64,000 bases of DNA, taken from contig JABYQU010000076.1 of NCBI GenBank assembly GCA_022264855.1, positions 1 to 64,000 on the forward strand. Reading direction: 5' to 3'. Positions 22,072 to 31,772 of this stretch are shown one piece after another (the first letter of the stretch is position 1; each line of letters starts with the position of its first letter). This stretch comes from Lenzites betulinus (lineage: Eukaryota > Basidiomycota > Agaricomycetes > Polyporales > Polyporaceae). Made by a program: the position numbers and the translations under genes. Below the pieces are notes generated by a model. The model saw only the letters and a program-made list of their open reading frames with translations. It was not told where the DNA came from and did no database searches.

Positions 22072-24296
22072 AGCCTCGCCTCGCGGTTCTTGGAGAAAAT
22101 CAACCCATCGCGAGTGGCGAATGCGCTAAACTGAGATGGTTTAGCCATAATTTTGCCAAACGTCTTGTCCGTAACATATCCGTTACGGACGGCTTTCATG
22201 AACCCATCTTCGTTTTCGAAGTGGGTGCGCAGTGAGGGGCCGGACGCTAGCGACATCGCTAGCGTAGGGTCGTCAGGCGACGTTGGTTCAGATGTAACCT
22301 CAGCCGCTGGAGCGTGTGTGGCATACCGTGCGCTCTCTATGACTCGCTCCTCCACTGGCTCCGGCAGCGTGGTAGCTGTCGGCTTCGCTTTTGCTGGGAG
22401 AACGACTTTGTTCTTCGGGCGTGCTACTGGCGCCTCGTCATCGGAGTCACGATAACGAGCAGGTTTCCGAATGACTCGTCCAGCTCGTATCTCGAGCAGA
22501 CGACTCTGAGGTAGATCGTCTCCCTCAGGATCTAATCGCGCGTCAGCGTTCACGACGTCGTATTCCGGCGTCGTGTCATGCAAGGAGTCCATCTCGTAGT
22601 ATCGAGATAGACAGTCCGCGACTTTGTTGAGTCGCCCAGGTACGTAGGTAATATCGTAGTCAAATCTGGCTAGGTATTCGTACCAACGAATCTGGCGACG
22701 ATTCGGATTCTTGACTCCTTTCATAAATTCTAGGGCCTTATGGTCAGTTACGATACGTAACTTGCGGCCGAGAAGTTTATCCTCCCATTTCAGGAGTCCT
22801 TCCATTATTGCAAGGGTCTCTTGCTCGTACGTGTGATATGCACGCTGAGCACTGGTGAACTTCTTTGATAGAAACCCAGCGGGACGGCAAGTTTGCCAGT
22901 CCTCGCCTTGGCCGTATAAGGCCCCGATTCCAAACAGTGAGGCGTCGCATATGAGCCATATCGGCTCACTGCGGCGCGGGTCTATTGGTCTCAGTATGGG
23001 GACCTTGCACGCTAGAGTCTTAATGGACTCGAAGCATTTCTCGTGCAAGGCTCGCCATACAAAAGGTCTATCGTTGTGTACCATCTCCGAAAGCGGAGAT
23101 GTGTATGCCGATATATCTGGCATGAAATGGGCTAGGTAATTCACTAGTCCCAGAAACCGCTGGACTTCATTGTAAGACTGCGGGGTTCTCCAGTTACGGA
23201 TACGGCTCATCTTGTCTGTATCGGCGTGCAAGCCGCGGTCATCTATGCGATGACCTAAACAGTCCAGATCCTTAGAATACAAGTCGCATTTCGACTTGCT
23301 AAGGAATAGTTGTGCCTTTCGAAGCTCGTTAAACACCAATTTCAGGTGTTTCTCGTGATCTTCGATAGTATCCGAGAAGACGAATATGTCATCGAGGTAT
23401 ACGTGAACGAATCGGCCTATGAATTCACGAAATATCGTGGTCATTAGCCTTTGGAATGTAGAGGGTGCGTTTGTGTCACCCTGCTGCATTACTTCGCTCA
23501 CGAAGGTTCCGAAAGGAGTGGAAAATGCGGTTTTCCAGATATCCTCCGCTACGATGTGTATTTGCTCGTACGCGTCGGATAAGTCGATCTTCGAGCGGTA
23601 CTTCGCTCGTGCCACATCCATCCGGATCTGATCTTGATCCGGAAATGGCGTAAGATCATGTACAGTATTGTCATTGCGCTGTCTTGCGTCAATGACAGTT
23701 CGAAGTTTGCCATTTTTCTTCGCTACGCATAGTAGCGGAGCTGCTTGTGTGACCGTAGCAGGTCTCCACCAGCCGGCCTTTACATACCGGTTGATCTTCG
23801 TAAGAAGCTCATCCTTGATCGCCTCCGCGCATCGCGGTAGGTGATACTTGTATAGTTTTTTCTCATCAATCAGCGGAATACGATGATTGATCTCCCTATA
23901 CGGTGGTAGAGTCTCAGGCGCAGGACGCATTATGTCCTCCGTCTCCTTATACCACCGTTCTCGGAGCCTATTCAGCTCCTCTTCAGATTCATCTATGACA
24001 AATCCGACGTGTGTCCGTCGGATTATTTCATCCTCCAGCTGCTCTTTCGCTATCTGGTCGAGCATCTCGTGGATGCCGAATGGGTCTTTGCCATAGTTGT
24101 TGACCAATTTCGGTCTCGATTGTGAATGTACGGTAGGTACACTACGTTCTCGTATGTCGGGAACAGCGGCATTCGCTGCCCGACCTTGATGTCGTACCGG
24201 AGTTACGACGGTTTCGCCGTCGTTCCCTCCCCCTTCCGGTGACATACTAGTCATCGCGTAGCGGGTTTGGGGAGGCTCCACCTTGGTGGATTCCAC
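22044..24296 (-). pseudogene. Ty3 reverse transcriptase and RNase H
   Basis: About 750 codons. After an N-terminal linker the RT domain shows TVIDARQRN, FSTPFGTF and the catalytic YLDDIFVFSD. The RNase H follows with DASLFGIGALYGQ, YEQETLAI and TDHKALEFM, then a connection region to integrase. The frame is the same as that of the upstream gag-protease ORF and is separated from it by a single TAG (24308-24306). The listed start is a GTG and is unlikely to be a real initiator, so expression probably came from a gag-pol precursor. At the C-terminus a 5-bp duplication shifts the frame into a stop at 22044. Confidence 0.9.
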
Positions 24297-24305
24297 TACG
24301 CTGTG

Positions 24306-27300
24306 CTAATACGCCGCACGCTGGCTGGCGTATTTGCCTCCTTCAATGAATAACGGGATCTCCTTCCCATTCATCACTACTCGGTTCTTCGCGAAGTCGA
24401 GAACAACGCCATATTGACGACAGAATACGGTGCCTAATATGGCATCGTATTTGTCAATATCCACGACGTCGAAATAATGCGTTTCGCATATATTTCCGAG
24501 CGCTATTGACGCTTGAGCCCCGAAGTTTATCTTCGTGCGGCTGCCTTTGGTGCCCAACTGTAGGCCCATTGGCTCCTTCAAGTCGATACGACTTGCCTTG
24601 CACAAATATGCGAACTCCGGAGTGATAGAGTCCGTGGTGCATCCGGAGTCAAAGAGCACTAAGCCCTTGACTCCGTTGATCGGGAGCTCGGCACATAACG
24701 TGCGTTGCGTATCCAGCGTACGTGCTGGTTGTGCCTGCGGATCCTCGATGCGCCGTACTTTGGCGTCATACATCCACGCATGTCTCGCAGCACGGTCTTG
24801 CCCTACTGCCATGCTGTGGATGTGTATCGTATCCGATACTTCATCGGCCAAAGGTTCTATGCGCATTCCTGCGAACTCCAATTGATCGTAGTGATCATTG
24901 GTATTGAACACTTCTTCGTGCTCTGATTCATACTGAGATCCTCCCCAGCCATATTCTGACTGAGGGTAATCCCCTACGACTTGCAGGTCGGTTTCGTCCT
25001 CTACCAGAGCTTCATCCTCCTCTGGTTCGGGTACATGGTCATCAGCCACGCCGACTTGCTCGTCGTGCGCGGCCTGTTCATGGTCGGACGTATCGTCCAA
25101 TACTCGTTGAGCAAACATGCGAGGACCGGAGTGGTCGCGTTTGCCCACATTCGGACAGACTGGATCGGACGCGAAATGTCCGATCTGTCCACACGAATAG
25201 CAAGTCTGCGCTGCTTTGGTGGCGGCCTGCTTTCCGTTGGGACGATTGTTCGGGTGAGGCACGTTACGTGTCTTGTCCCCAGACGGACCTCCGGTGCGAG
25301 GCCGTCCTTGTTCGGCAGGCTTAGCCGCGTAGTGCGCAGGCCGTGAGACCAACGTAGGTTGCGTCGGTTTACTCGGAGGAGCAGTTTGCTCACTTGTGGT
25401 TGCCACCATAATAATATAATCCCCCACCAGACTGGTGCACACCTCGTGTATTTTGTGATCACCACTTGTAATTGTTTAACGCTACCCCAGCCATTGTATT
25501 ATAAGTGTCAAGTATTATATTATAAGGACCACCTATTGTACAATCCCTGGGCAGTTTGTTTTTGATACTGTGGGCGCGTATTTGGGATTGTACAATCCCT
25601 GGGCAGTTTGTTTTATATTCTGGCAGCTGTGCCTGGTTTGCGTTTATCCATTATACAATCAGTGCCTGCTTGTAGGTCCCTGTTTACCGCTTAATGGGCG
25701 CTTTTTTGGCTTCCTAATAGGGTAGGCATACCAAATGACCGCATTTGGGCGCTTTTTTGGCTTCCAAATGGGGCAGGGGCCTACTACCACCCCCTGGGGG
25801 CTCCCTTTTGGCCCCCCTGGGTGCATTATTGCCCCAATCTGTGCCCTATGTATATGTGGTGATCATGATACATATCAGGGTGTTCTGTGGGGGCTAAAAA
25901 CCGACCAAAAGCAGTCAAAAAAGCGAACCCAGGGCAGGGGTCAGCAGGTCCTGGTAGGTGCATGCAGCATATTATTGGTTCCTCTGGGCCCATTATGTTG
26001 ATCAATATATCATTTGAAAGCTATAGCACAGGGCTTTCTGGGACAGCTATTTGCATAGCCCCCGATGCTGTACTGATGAAGATATGGCCTTTCGCATTTT
26101 CGCAAAAAGCAGCCGTTTTGTTTGCTCAATAGCTCCTGATCCAGGGCACATATAAATCCACCCTATACACCGTTAGATTTGTATTTAGCAGACCTTTAGA
26201 ACAGGCCTACTCTTAGGATATTCCATCCACATGTATTCTGCCCCTCCTCCTGCCTCCCTGCCAATACATTGCCCTCCAGGGCCCTCAGTTCCTGATAGAT
26301 TCCCCTGAAAGCTTATGCAGTGTGTACTTACAGTATATCCAAACATATTTCTAGCTTGGCATGATTTAAAATGGCCTACCCCTTCCGTGCCCTCTTGCTG
26401 TACATTTGGTGCACTTCTAGCTTGTTTGCTTCATAATATTATATCCTGTACAGATATGGCCCTGCTCTCTTTTGCATGTTGTCTGTGTATACTATAGCTA
26501 CCAATAGATGCACTCAAAAGTGTTATCATACATCTAGATCTCTTATAGGCTCCTTATCAGTAGCCCACAGAGTAGCCCAATCTGTCGCGTTTTGGGGGCA
26601 TATTATTTAGATCAGACAGCACAGCTGTACTGGCATAGTGCTCAGAATTACATTGCACTAAACATCATGAGATTTGGTGGAGAAGTGACGGAGGTATGGA
26701 GGGAACACCTCAGAACAGCCCTTTGATGCAGTTGGTGAAGAATACATGAATGCACTGCTGTAAGCTGTGCTTGAGCATGTAGACCACCATTTGGGATATT
26801 CTGCCCATACCTCCGTCACTTCTCCACCAAACCTCATGATGTTTGGTGCAATGTAATCCTGAACACTATGCCAGTACAGCTGTGCTGTCTGATCTAAATA
26901 ATATGCCCCCAAAACGCGATAGATTGGGCTACACTGTGGGCTACTGATAAGGAGCCTATAAGAGATCTAGATGTATGATAACACTTTTGAGCACATTTAT
27001 TGGTAGCTATAGTATACACAGACAACATGCAAAAGAGAGCAGGGCCATATCTGTACAGGATATAATATTATGGAGCAAACAAGCTGGAAGTGCCCCAAAT
27101 GTACAGCAAGAGGGCACGGAAGGGGTAGGCCATTTTAAATCATGCCAAGCTAGAAATATGTTTGGATATACTGTAAGTACACACTGCATAAGCTTTCAGG
27201 GGAATCTATCAGGAACTGAGGGCCCTGGAGGGCAATGTATTGGCAGGGAGGCAGGAGGAGGGGCAGAATACATGTGGATGGAATATCCTAAGAGTAGGCC

Positions 27301-30071
27301 TGTTCTAAAGGTCTGCTAAATACAAATCTAACGGTGTATAGGGTGGATTTATATGTGCCCTGGATCAGGAGCTATTGAGCAAACAAAACGGCTGCTTTTT
27401 GCGAAAATGCGAAAGGCCATATCTTCATCAGTACAGCATCGGGGGCTATGCAAATAGCTGTCCCAGAAAGCCCTGTGCTATAGCTTTCAAATGATATATT
27501 GATCAACATAATGGGCCCAGAGGAACCAATAATATGCTGCATGCACCTACCAGGACCTGCTGACCCCTGCCCTGGGTTCGCTTTTTTGACTGCTTTTGGT
27601 CGGTTTTTAGCCCCCACAGAACACCCTGATATGTATCATGATCACCACATATACATAGGGCACAGATTGGGGCAATAATGCACCCAGGGGGGCCAAAAGG
27701 GAGCCCCCAGGGGGTGGTAGTAGGCCCCTGCCCCATTTGGAAGCCAAAAAAGCGCCCAAATGCGGTCATTTGGTATGCCTACCCTATTAGGAAGCCAAAA
27801 AAGCGCCCATTAAGCGGTAAACAGGGACCTACAAGCAGGCACTGATTGTATAATGGATAAACGCAAACCAGGCACAGCTGCCAGAATATAAAACAAACTG
27901 CCCAGGGATTGTACAATCCCAAATACGCGCCCACAGTATCAAAAACAAACTGCCCAGGGATTGTACAATAGGTGGTCCTTATAATATAATACTTGACACT
28001 TATAATACAATGGCTGGGGTAGCGTTAAACAATTACAAGTGGTGATCACAAAATACACGAGGTGTGCACCAGTCTGGTGGGGGATTATATTATTATGGTG
28101 GCAACCACAAGTGGTTTGCTTCCTCCGAGTGGAGAGGTCCTTCGTAGGGCGCGTCACCGTAGTTGAAGCGACCGTATTATGGCCTTCACGGGCACGCCTG
28201 CGCATCTGCATAGCGCGCGTATTCTGCTCGATATCCAGAGCAGCATGGTACAGGTCGGTCAAGGTATTGTATTTAACGGATAAGCCGTTAACTACCGCTA
28301 TCACATGCTCGAAACTCTCGGGCAATGCGTCAAGGAACTTGGTCCTCATCTGGTATCGTGAAGGGCGCTCCCACATCCTGTCGGATATGTATAGTAGCCG
28401 TTCATACAGAGCGGCTACTCCTCCCTTGCTAGCGTCGTATTTCAGACGTTCAAATTGCTGGGCCGCGTAGAGGTAATTATCCCGATGGATAAACCGGCGG
28501 AACAGCCCGATTACGGCCTCGGAGAAGAGCCAGTTTCTCTTCTCGCGAGAAGTGGACTGCACCGTGTTGTAAAACCACAGCGCCGCCTCGTCCGTGAGAC
28601 TCGAGCTGAGCAGACGTAACCTGTCTGCATCCATGCTGTCTCCGGTGATGCGGAGAGTATGGAAATACTCCAGTAGCCCGCGGAGCCACAGCTCGAACTC
28701 GTCCAGATTGTCTTTGCCGTCATACGATTTCGGCGGCGGCAACTTGGACATCTTGAGATAGGCTGGGGGAGGAGAGGTAGCCTCCTCGCTTACCATCTCC
28801 TCAATCATGTCCAGCAATCGCTGGACGCCAAAACTATCTCGCGCGATAGGACTGGGACCCGTATACGCCAACTCGGGTACATCATGTGCCGTGTTGGCAT
28901 CGCGCTCATTATCGGGGCGGGCGTAGTGCATCCCGCCCATGGCTGAAGGGGCCATCGACCGACGAGGTCGTAGTCCTGGCATTGCAGGAGGAAGCGTAGG
29001 GCCCGTAACTCCCGCGGCATTCAGGCCTCTGGTAAGAGGCGCGGCCGCGTCGGGCCAGGCGTTCGTCCTGGATATGGAACCGTAACGCGGTTCCTCCGGG
29101 TCGAACACTACGTTCCTGCGAGGCATCGCATTCGATGCTCCGCCTTGACCGATAGGTCTCGGTGTCGACTCAAACGCCGGCTGCGAACGTCTACGTTCTA
29201 TGTCGGATTCACTGAGTCCAGCCTTCTTCAGTCGTTCGCGCCGGCTGGCTTCCCAGCGACGCTGTTCGTCCATTTCCGCCTCGAGATCTGGGGCTGACTC
29301 GTATCCGAGTAGCTCGTCTTCGACCTCGTGTTCGTCGCCAGCAGCTTCACCTGCTGGCAGCTCGACATCGCTGTCCATTTCGGACCTATTCGGTCCATGC
29401 CCGTCGGATCCATGTAATATGGTCAGGCCTGTAATGTGGCCAGCCAGCTCGTCTTCTGCGTCCAATATCTGGTTCCGTAATTCGCGGAACCGGGTTGCAG
29501 ACCGCTGCAGTGCGCTGAGCAGCTCGAGCGAGGTTGATGGGGCAATGGAGTCGCGACGATGTCGGTCGCGAACGCCTTGCCACCGTTTGCTGACCTTCGC
29601 TAGACCTTTCGAGTCTAGCGACAGCTGGGAACTCCTACTTGCTGACCTCGGCAATTGACTCGCCGCTGGCCGCGGCGATTCCGGGCCTCGTACTGAGCCA
29701 ACCACGATACTACGTGGTTGGCTGACGTATTCCAACGACGGGGAATCCGCGCGCATAGACGGCGGGCCTGTCCGAGTCACTGGAGGGGGCATAACACTCG
29801 TATGCGAGTGAGCTCTTGACGGCGCACGAGAAACGTTCGCTGCGGGGCGTACGGTCGTCTCGACCGGCACGTTTACATTCTCGGAACGCGAAGTTACGTT
29901 CCGAGTCCGTCGCGCGCCCGCAAGCGGGTGTGAGTACACTGGCACGGGGGGGGTGTTGCGACGTGGCACGCCAGCACCGATATCAGTGCATGGCGGGAGG
30001 GAAGAAGCTCGCGGGGGGGAATTAGGCCTACTCGGCCGCTTGCTTCCGGAACCTGGCGCGGATTCTTCCAT
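24306..30071 (-). pseudogene. Ty3 gag-protease ORF, split by palindrome copy B
   Basis: Pieces 30071-28114 and 25383-24306 join to 3,036 nt (1,011 aa) with one copy of the 7-bp duplication GTTTGCT, an exact multiple of three. The N-terminus is a long Pro/Ser/Arg-rich region. The gag capsid-like domain starts near residue 438 (SYDGKDNLDEFELWLRGLL ... FLDALPESFEHVIAVV). A CCHC-type knuckle (CYSCGQIGHFASDPVC) follows the insertion point, and a retropepsin-type protease with LVLFDSGCTTDS and later DAILGTVF lies near residues 890-980. The frame ends with TAG directly before the RT frame. In the intact element it would form the particle and process the polyprotein. Confidence 0.9.
25391..28113. mobile_element. 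Palindromic (foldback-like) element, copy B
   Basis: A 2,723-bp palindrome with arms 25391-26699 and 26805-28113 (1,309 bp each), a spacer at 26700-26804 (105 bp), and a 7-bp duplication GTTTGCT at 25384-25390 and 28114-28120. The arms agree everywhere I compared them, which points to a recent event. Length, spacer and termini match copy A exactly. It interrupts gag between the capsid-like domain and the zinc knuckle. Frames in the arms are mirror copies and non-coding by appearance. Confidence 0.93.
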
Positions 30072-30176
30072 TTGGAAGGATGTCGAGTTGTTTATGGCAG
30101 ATGTTGTTGATGATTGATGACGTGGTAACGTCGAGCCCCAAATATGGGCGTGTAAGTATCACGGAGAGTAAAAAAG

Positions 30177-30472
30177 TGTAAGAATGACGGGGTAGGTGCC
30201 TTACTGGGCTCCTATCCCTTGGGTACTCTGGTCCGGGCTCGTATTTGGGCTCGGCGTACTCGTAGGGATGGTGGAGGGTAGTAAGGACTTACCCTCCACC
30301 AGGCGCCCGAGTTCCGAATACTCGGGACACCGTACGCGGTGGCATTACATACATGCGGCTATCCGCGCGCTAATATGCGCGCGTGTACGTATGGTCCGAT
30401 TCCGTATATTTTAGTTGTGCGTTTCGCACAACTAAAGGATCCTGTAGGAGCGCAGGATACGCGCTCCTTACA
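30177..30472 (-). repeat. 5' LTR of the Ty3 element
   Basis: Identical to 14653-14948. The sequence just inside it on the element strand (CTTTTTTACTCTCCGTGATAC) does not start with TGG, so no conventional tRNA primer-binding site is visible at this position. The flanking GATAT at 30473 completes the target duplication. Confidence 0.95.
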
Positions 30473-30532
30473 GATATATTGTTTGTATTGGCAGTGATAC
30501 TAAGAATATAGTCTTCGGAACGCCTAGGTAGA

Positions 30533-31274
30533 TAGCTGTACATAGCCCGCACCAGATGAAAAAAGAAACGATGTATTCGAAGGGAAAATGGGCGAGCCAG
30601 AGCCGTGCCGGTAAGGGGAGGTCGCGGGATGGAGGAGCCTGTTACCATATACGGACGGCGAGTACGGGAGGGCGCGCGGGCGCTAGACGTCGGCACCGTC
30701 CACGACGGCGTACACGGTATCCCGAACGCTGCGTGCGGCGGCATCCCGACGGCAGGGAGCGCCCGCAAACGTTTGCGCAAACGTTCGTTTGAAGGTTTAC
30801 TCGGGTATTTGTCTAAACAGTTTGACTGACGTTTTATCTGACATTCATTCAAACGTTCGTGTGAACATTCGTACAAAGGTTTCGTGGATTGTTCAACTAA
30901 AACTCGTGTAAAACGTTAGATTTAACATTTGTCGGAAGCTTTTGAACAATGTTTGCAGAGCGTTATAGGGCAAAAGGGGGCCATTTACAAAGCTTCACCT
31001 GCATGTAGGGCTGTTTTGGCTGTCTTGTAAATTACTCACGATTTATTGGGCACTGATATAGACGTTTTTGCGGCTTGCGATGCCTCTTACATGAGTATCC
31101 TGCACCCGGGGAGTACTGGGAAAACGACTGAAATTAAGAAGCGGGAGGCTTGAAACTTTGCGTCCCGATTGGGATGACAGGGCTTAACGCGCTAGGTGGG
31201 AGAGTATCTCTCAGATGAGTTTCCCACGAGCGATCAACCTATCTAAGAGATACATGGGGGCCCTGCCTGCGGTG
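30533..31274 (-). repeat. Right terminal inverted repeat of the 8-bp-TSD element
   Basis: Complementary partner of 12806-13548. The inner part matches the left arm almost base for base. The outer ~330 bp differ by scattered changes. It ends at 31274 and is followed by CATCAGTA. Confidence 0.85.
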
Positions 31275-31518
31275 CATCAGTAACTGGGGCGGCGCCCTGC
31301 GGCGCGTCGGGCCCAGCGCCGGGCGCCGGGCCGCTGGCCTGCGCGATCACGGCTTCTGCCACAATGAGTGATTCAATTTGAGACAAATACCGGATGAGTT
31401 CATTCTTTCTTGCATCGGGCATTTGGTAGGGCGCACCGTACGACGCCGTGGATGAGCTTGTGGCCACCGGAGAACGAGCTCCAGGTCGAGTTGGAGAGAG
31501 TGCAGACAAAACACTCAT
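31275..31518 (-). pseudogene. LINE ORF1, 5' part
   Basis: The frame begins MSVLSALSPTRPGARSPVA at 31518 and runs to the target duplication at 31275-31282. It includes a helical MPDARKNELIRYLSQIESL segment and an Ala/Pro/Gly-rich stretch, and continues in the same frame at 12797 after the insertion. The first 30 residues recur at 2662-2757. The upstream frame back to 31668 is probably leader sequence. Confidence 0.75.
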
Positions 31519-31772
31519 CTGTCTGAAGGAGGTCAGACACTGGCTCTTATGTGCGCACAGGGAGGGTTCACCGTCGCACTCGATTATGACCCCACTCCGT
31601 AATGTCTCAAGACCTTTCCTGCAAGGGCCGAAATGTTTGGCGGATGAAGAGCCTGAGACCGGTCGCATGAGAAGAACCCGCCAACGTCAAATATAGATAG
31701 AACACAGTAATCGTACAACTAGCTAATCGACGACATCTGCCCTAGTATCCTCCGCATGCGGCTACTGACCCG

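Larger units (their letters stand above)
14653..30472 (-). mobile_element. Ty3-type chromodomain LTR retrotransposon carrying two nested palindromic insertions
   Basis: Identical 296-bp LTRs (TGTAAG...CTTACA) bound the element, and the 5-bp repeat GATAT flanks it (14648-14652 and 30473-30477). Coding is on the minus strand: gag-protease (30071-24306), RT-RNase H (24296-22044), integrase-chromodomain (22071-20716), then an extra ORF (20392-15293). A polypurine tract lies next to the 3' LTR at 14949-14960. The total is 15,820 bp; without the two 2,723-bp insertions and their 7-bp duplications it is about 10.36 kb. Identical LTRs point to recent insertion. The gene order and C-terminal chromodomain define a chromovirus within Ty3 elements. 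Nonsense, frameshift and insertions leave this copy non-autonomous. Confidence 0.93.
12806..31274. mobile_element. Non-autonomous DNA element with ~743-bp inverted termini, interrupted by a Ty3 element
   Basis: The ends are inverted copies: CACCTAAGGCAGGGCCCCC at 12806 and the complement of CACCGCAGGCAGGGCCCCC ending at 31274. Both are flanked by the direct 8-bp repeat CATCAGTA. Without the Ty3 insertion and its 5-bp duplication the element is about 2.64 kb. The terminal inverted repeats run about 743 bp and enclose about 1.1 kb with no transposase-like frame. An 8-bp duplication is typical of hAT-type and some other cut-and-paste elements, but superfamily assignment is an inference. It inserted into LINE ORF1 and was itself hit by the Ty3 element. 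Confidence 0.8.
7433..31690 (-). mobile_element. Tad-like non-LTR retrotransposon (LINE), split by a nested insertion
   Basis: Read on the minus strand the order is: a 5' leader (about 31690-31519), ORF1 gag-like (31518-31283, then 12797-11713), ORF2 endonuclease-RT-RNase H (11716-7895), a 3' UTR, and a (TATC)n tail. The segment 12806-31274 is a later insertion that duplicated 8 bp (CATCAGTA at 12798-12805 and 31275-31282). The two-ORF organisation, CCHC knuckles in ORF1, an apurinic-type endonuclease and a C-terminal CCHC finger fit the Tad1 group of fungal LINEs by established family features. Two nonsense codons in ORF2 and the insertion in ORF1 make it inactive. The 5' end and its own target duplication were not resolved. 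Confidence 0.8.

Noticed and set aside
12806..31274. Very large composite transposon carrying LTR genes as cargo
   Set aside because: The Ty3 part has its own LTRs and 5-bp duplication, so it is a later insertion, not cargo.
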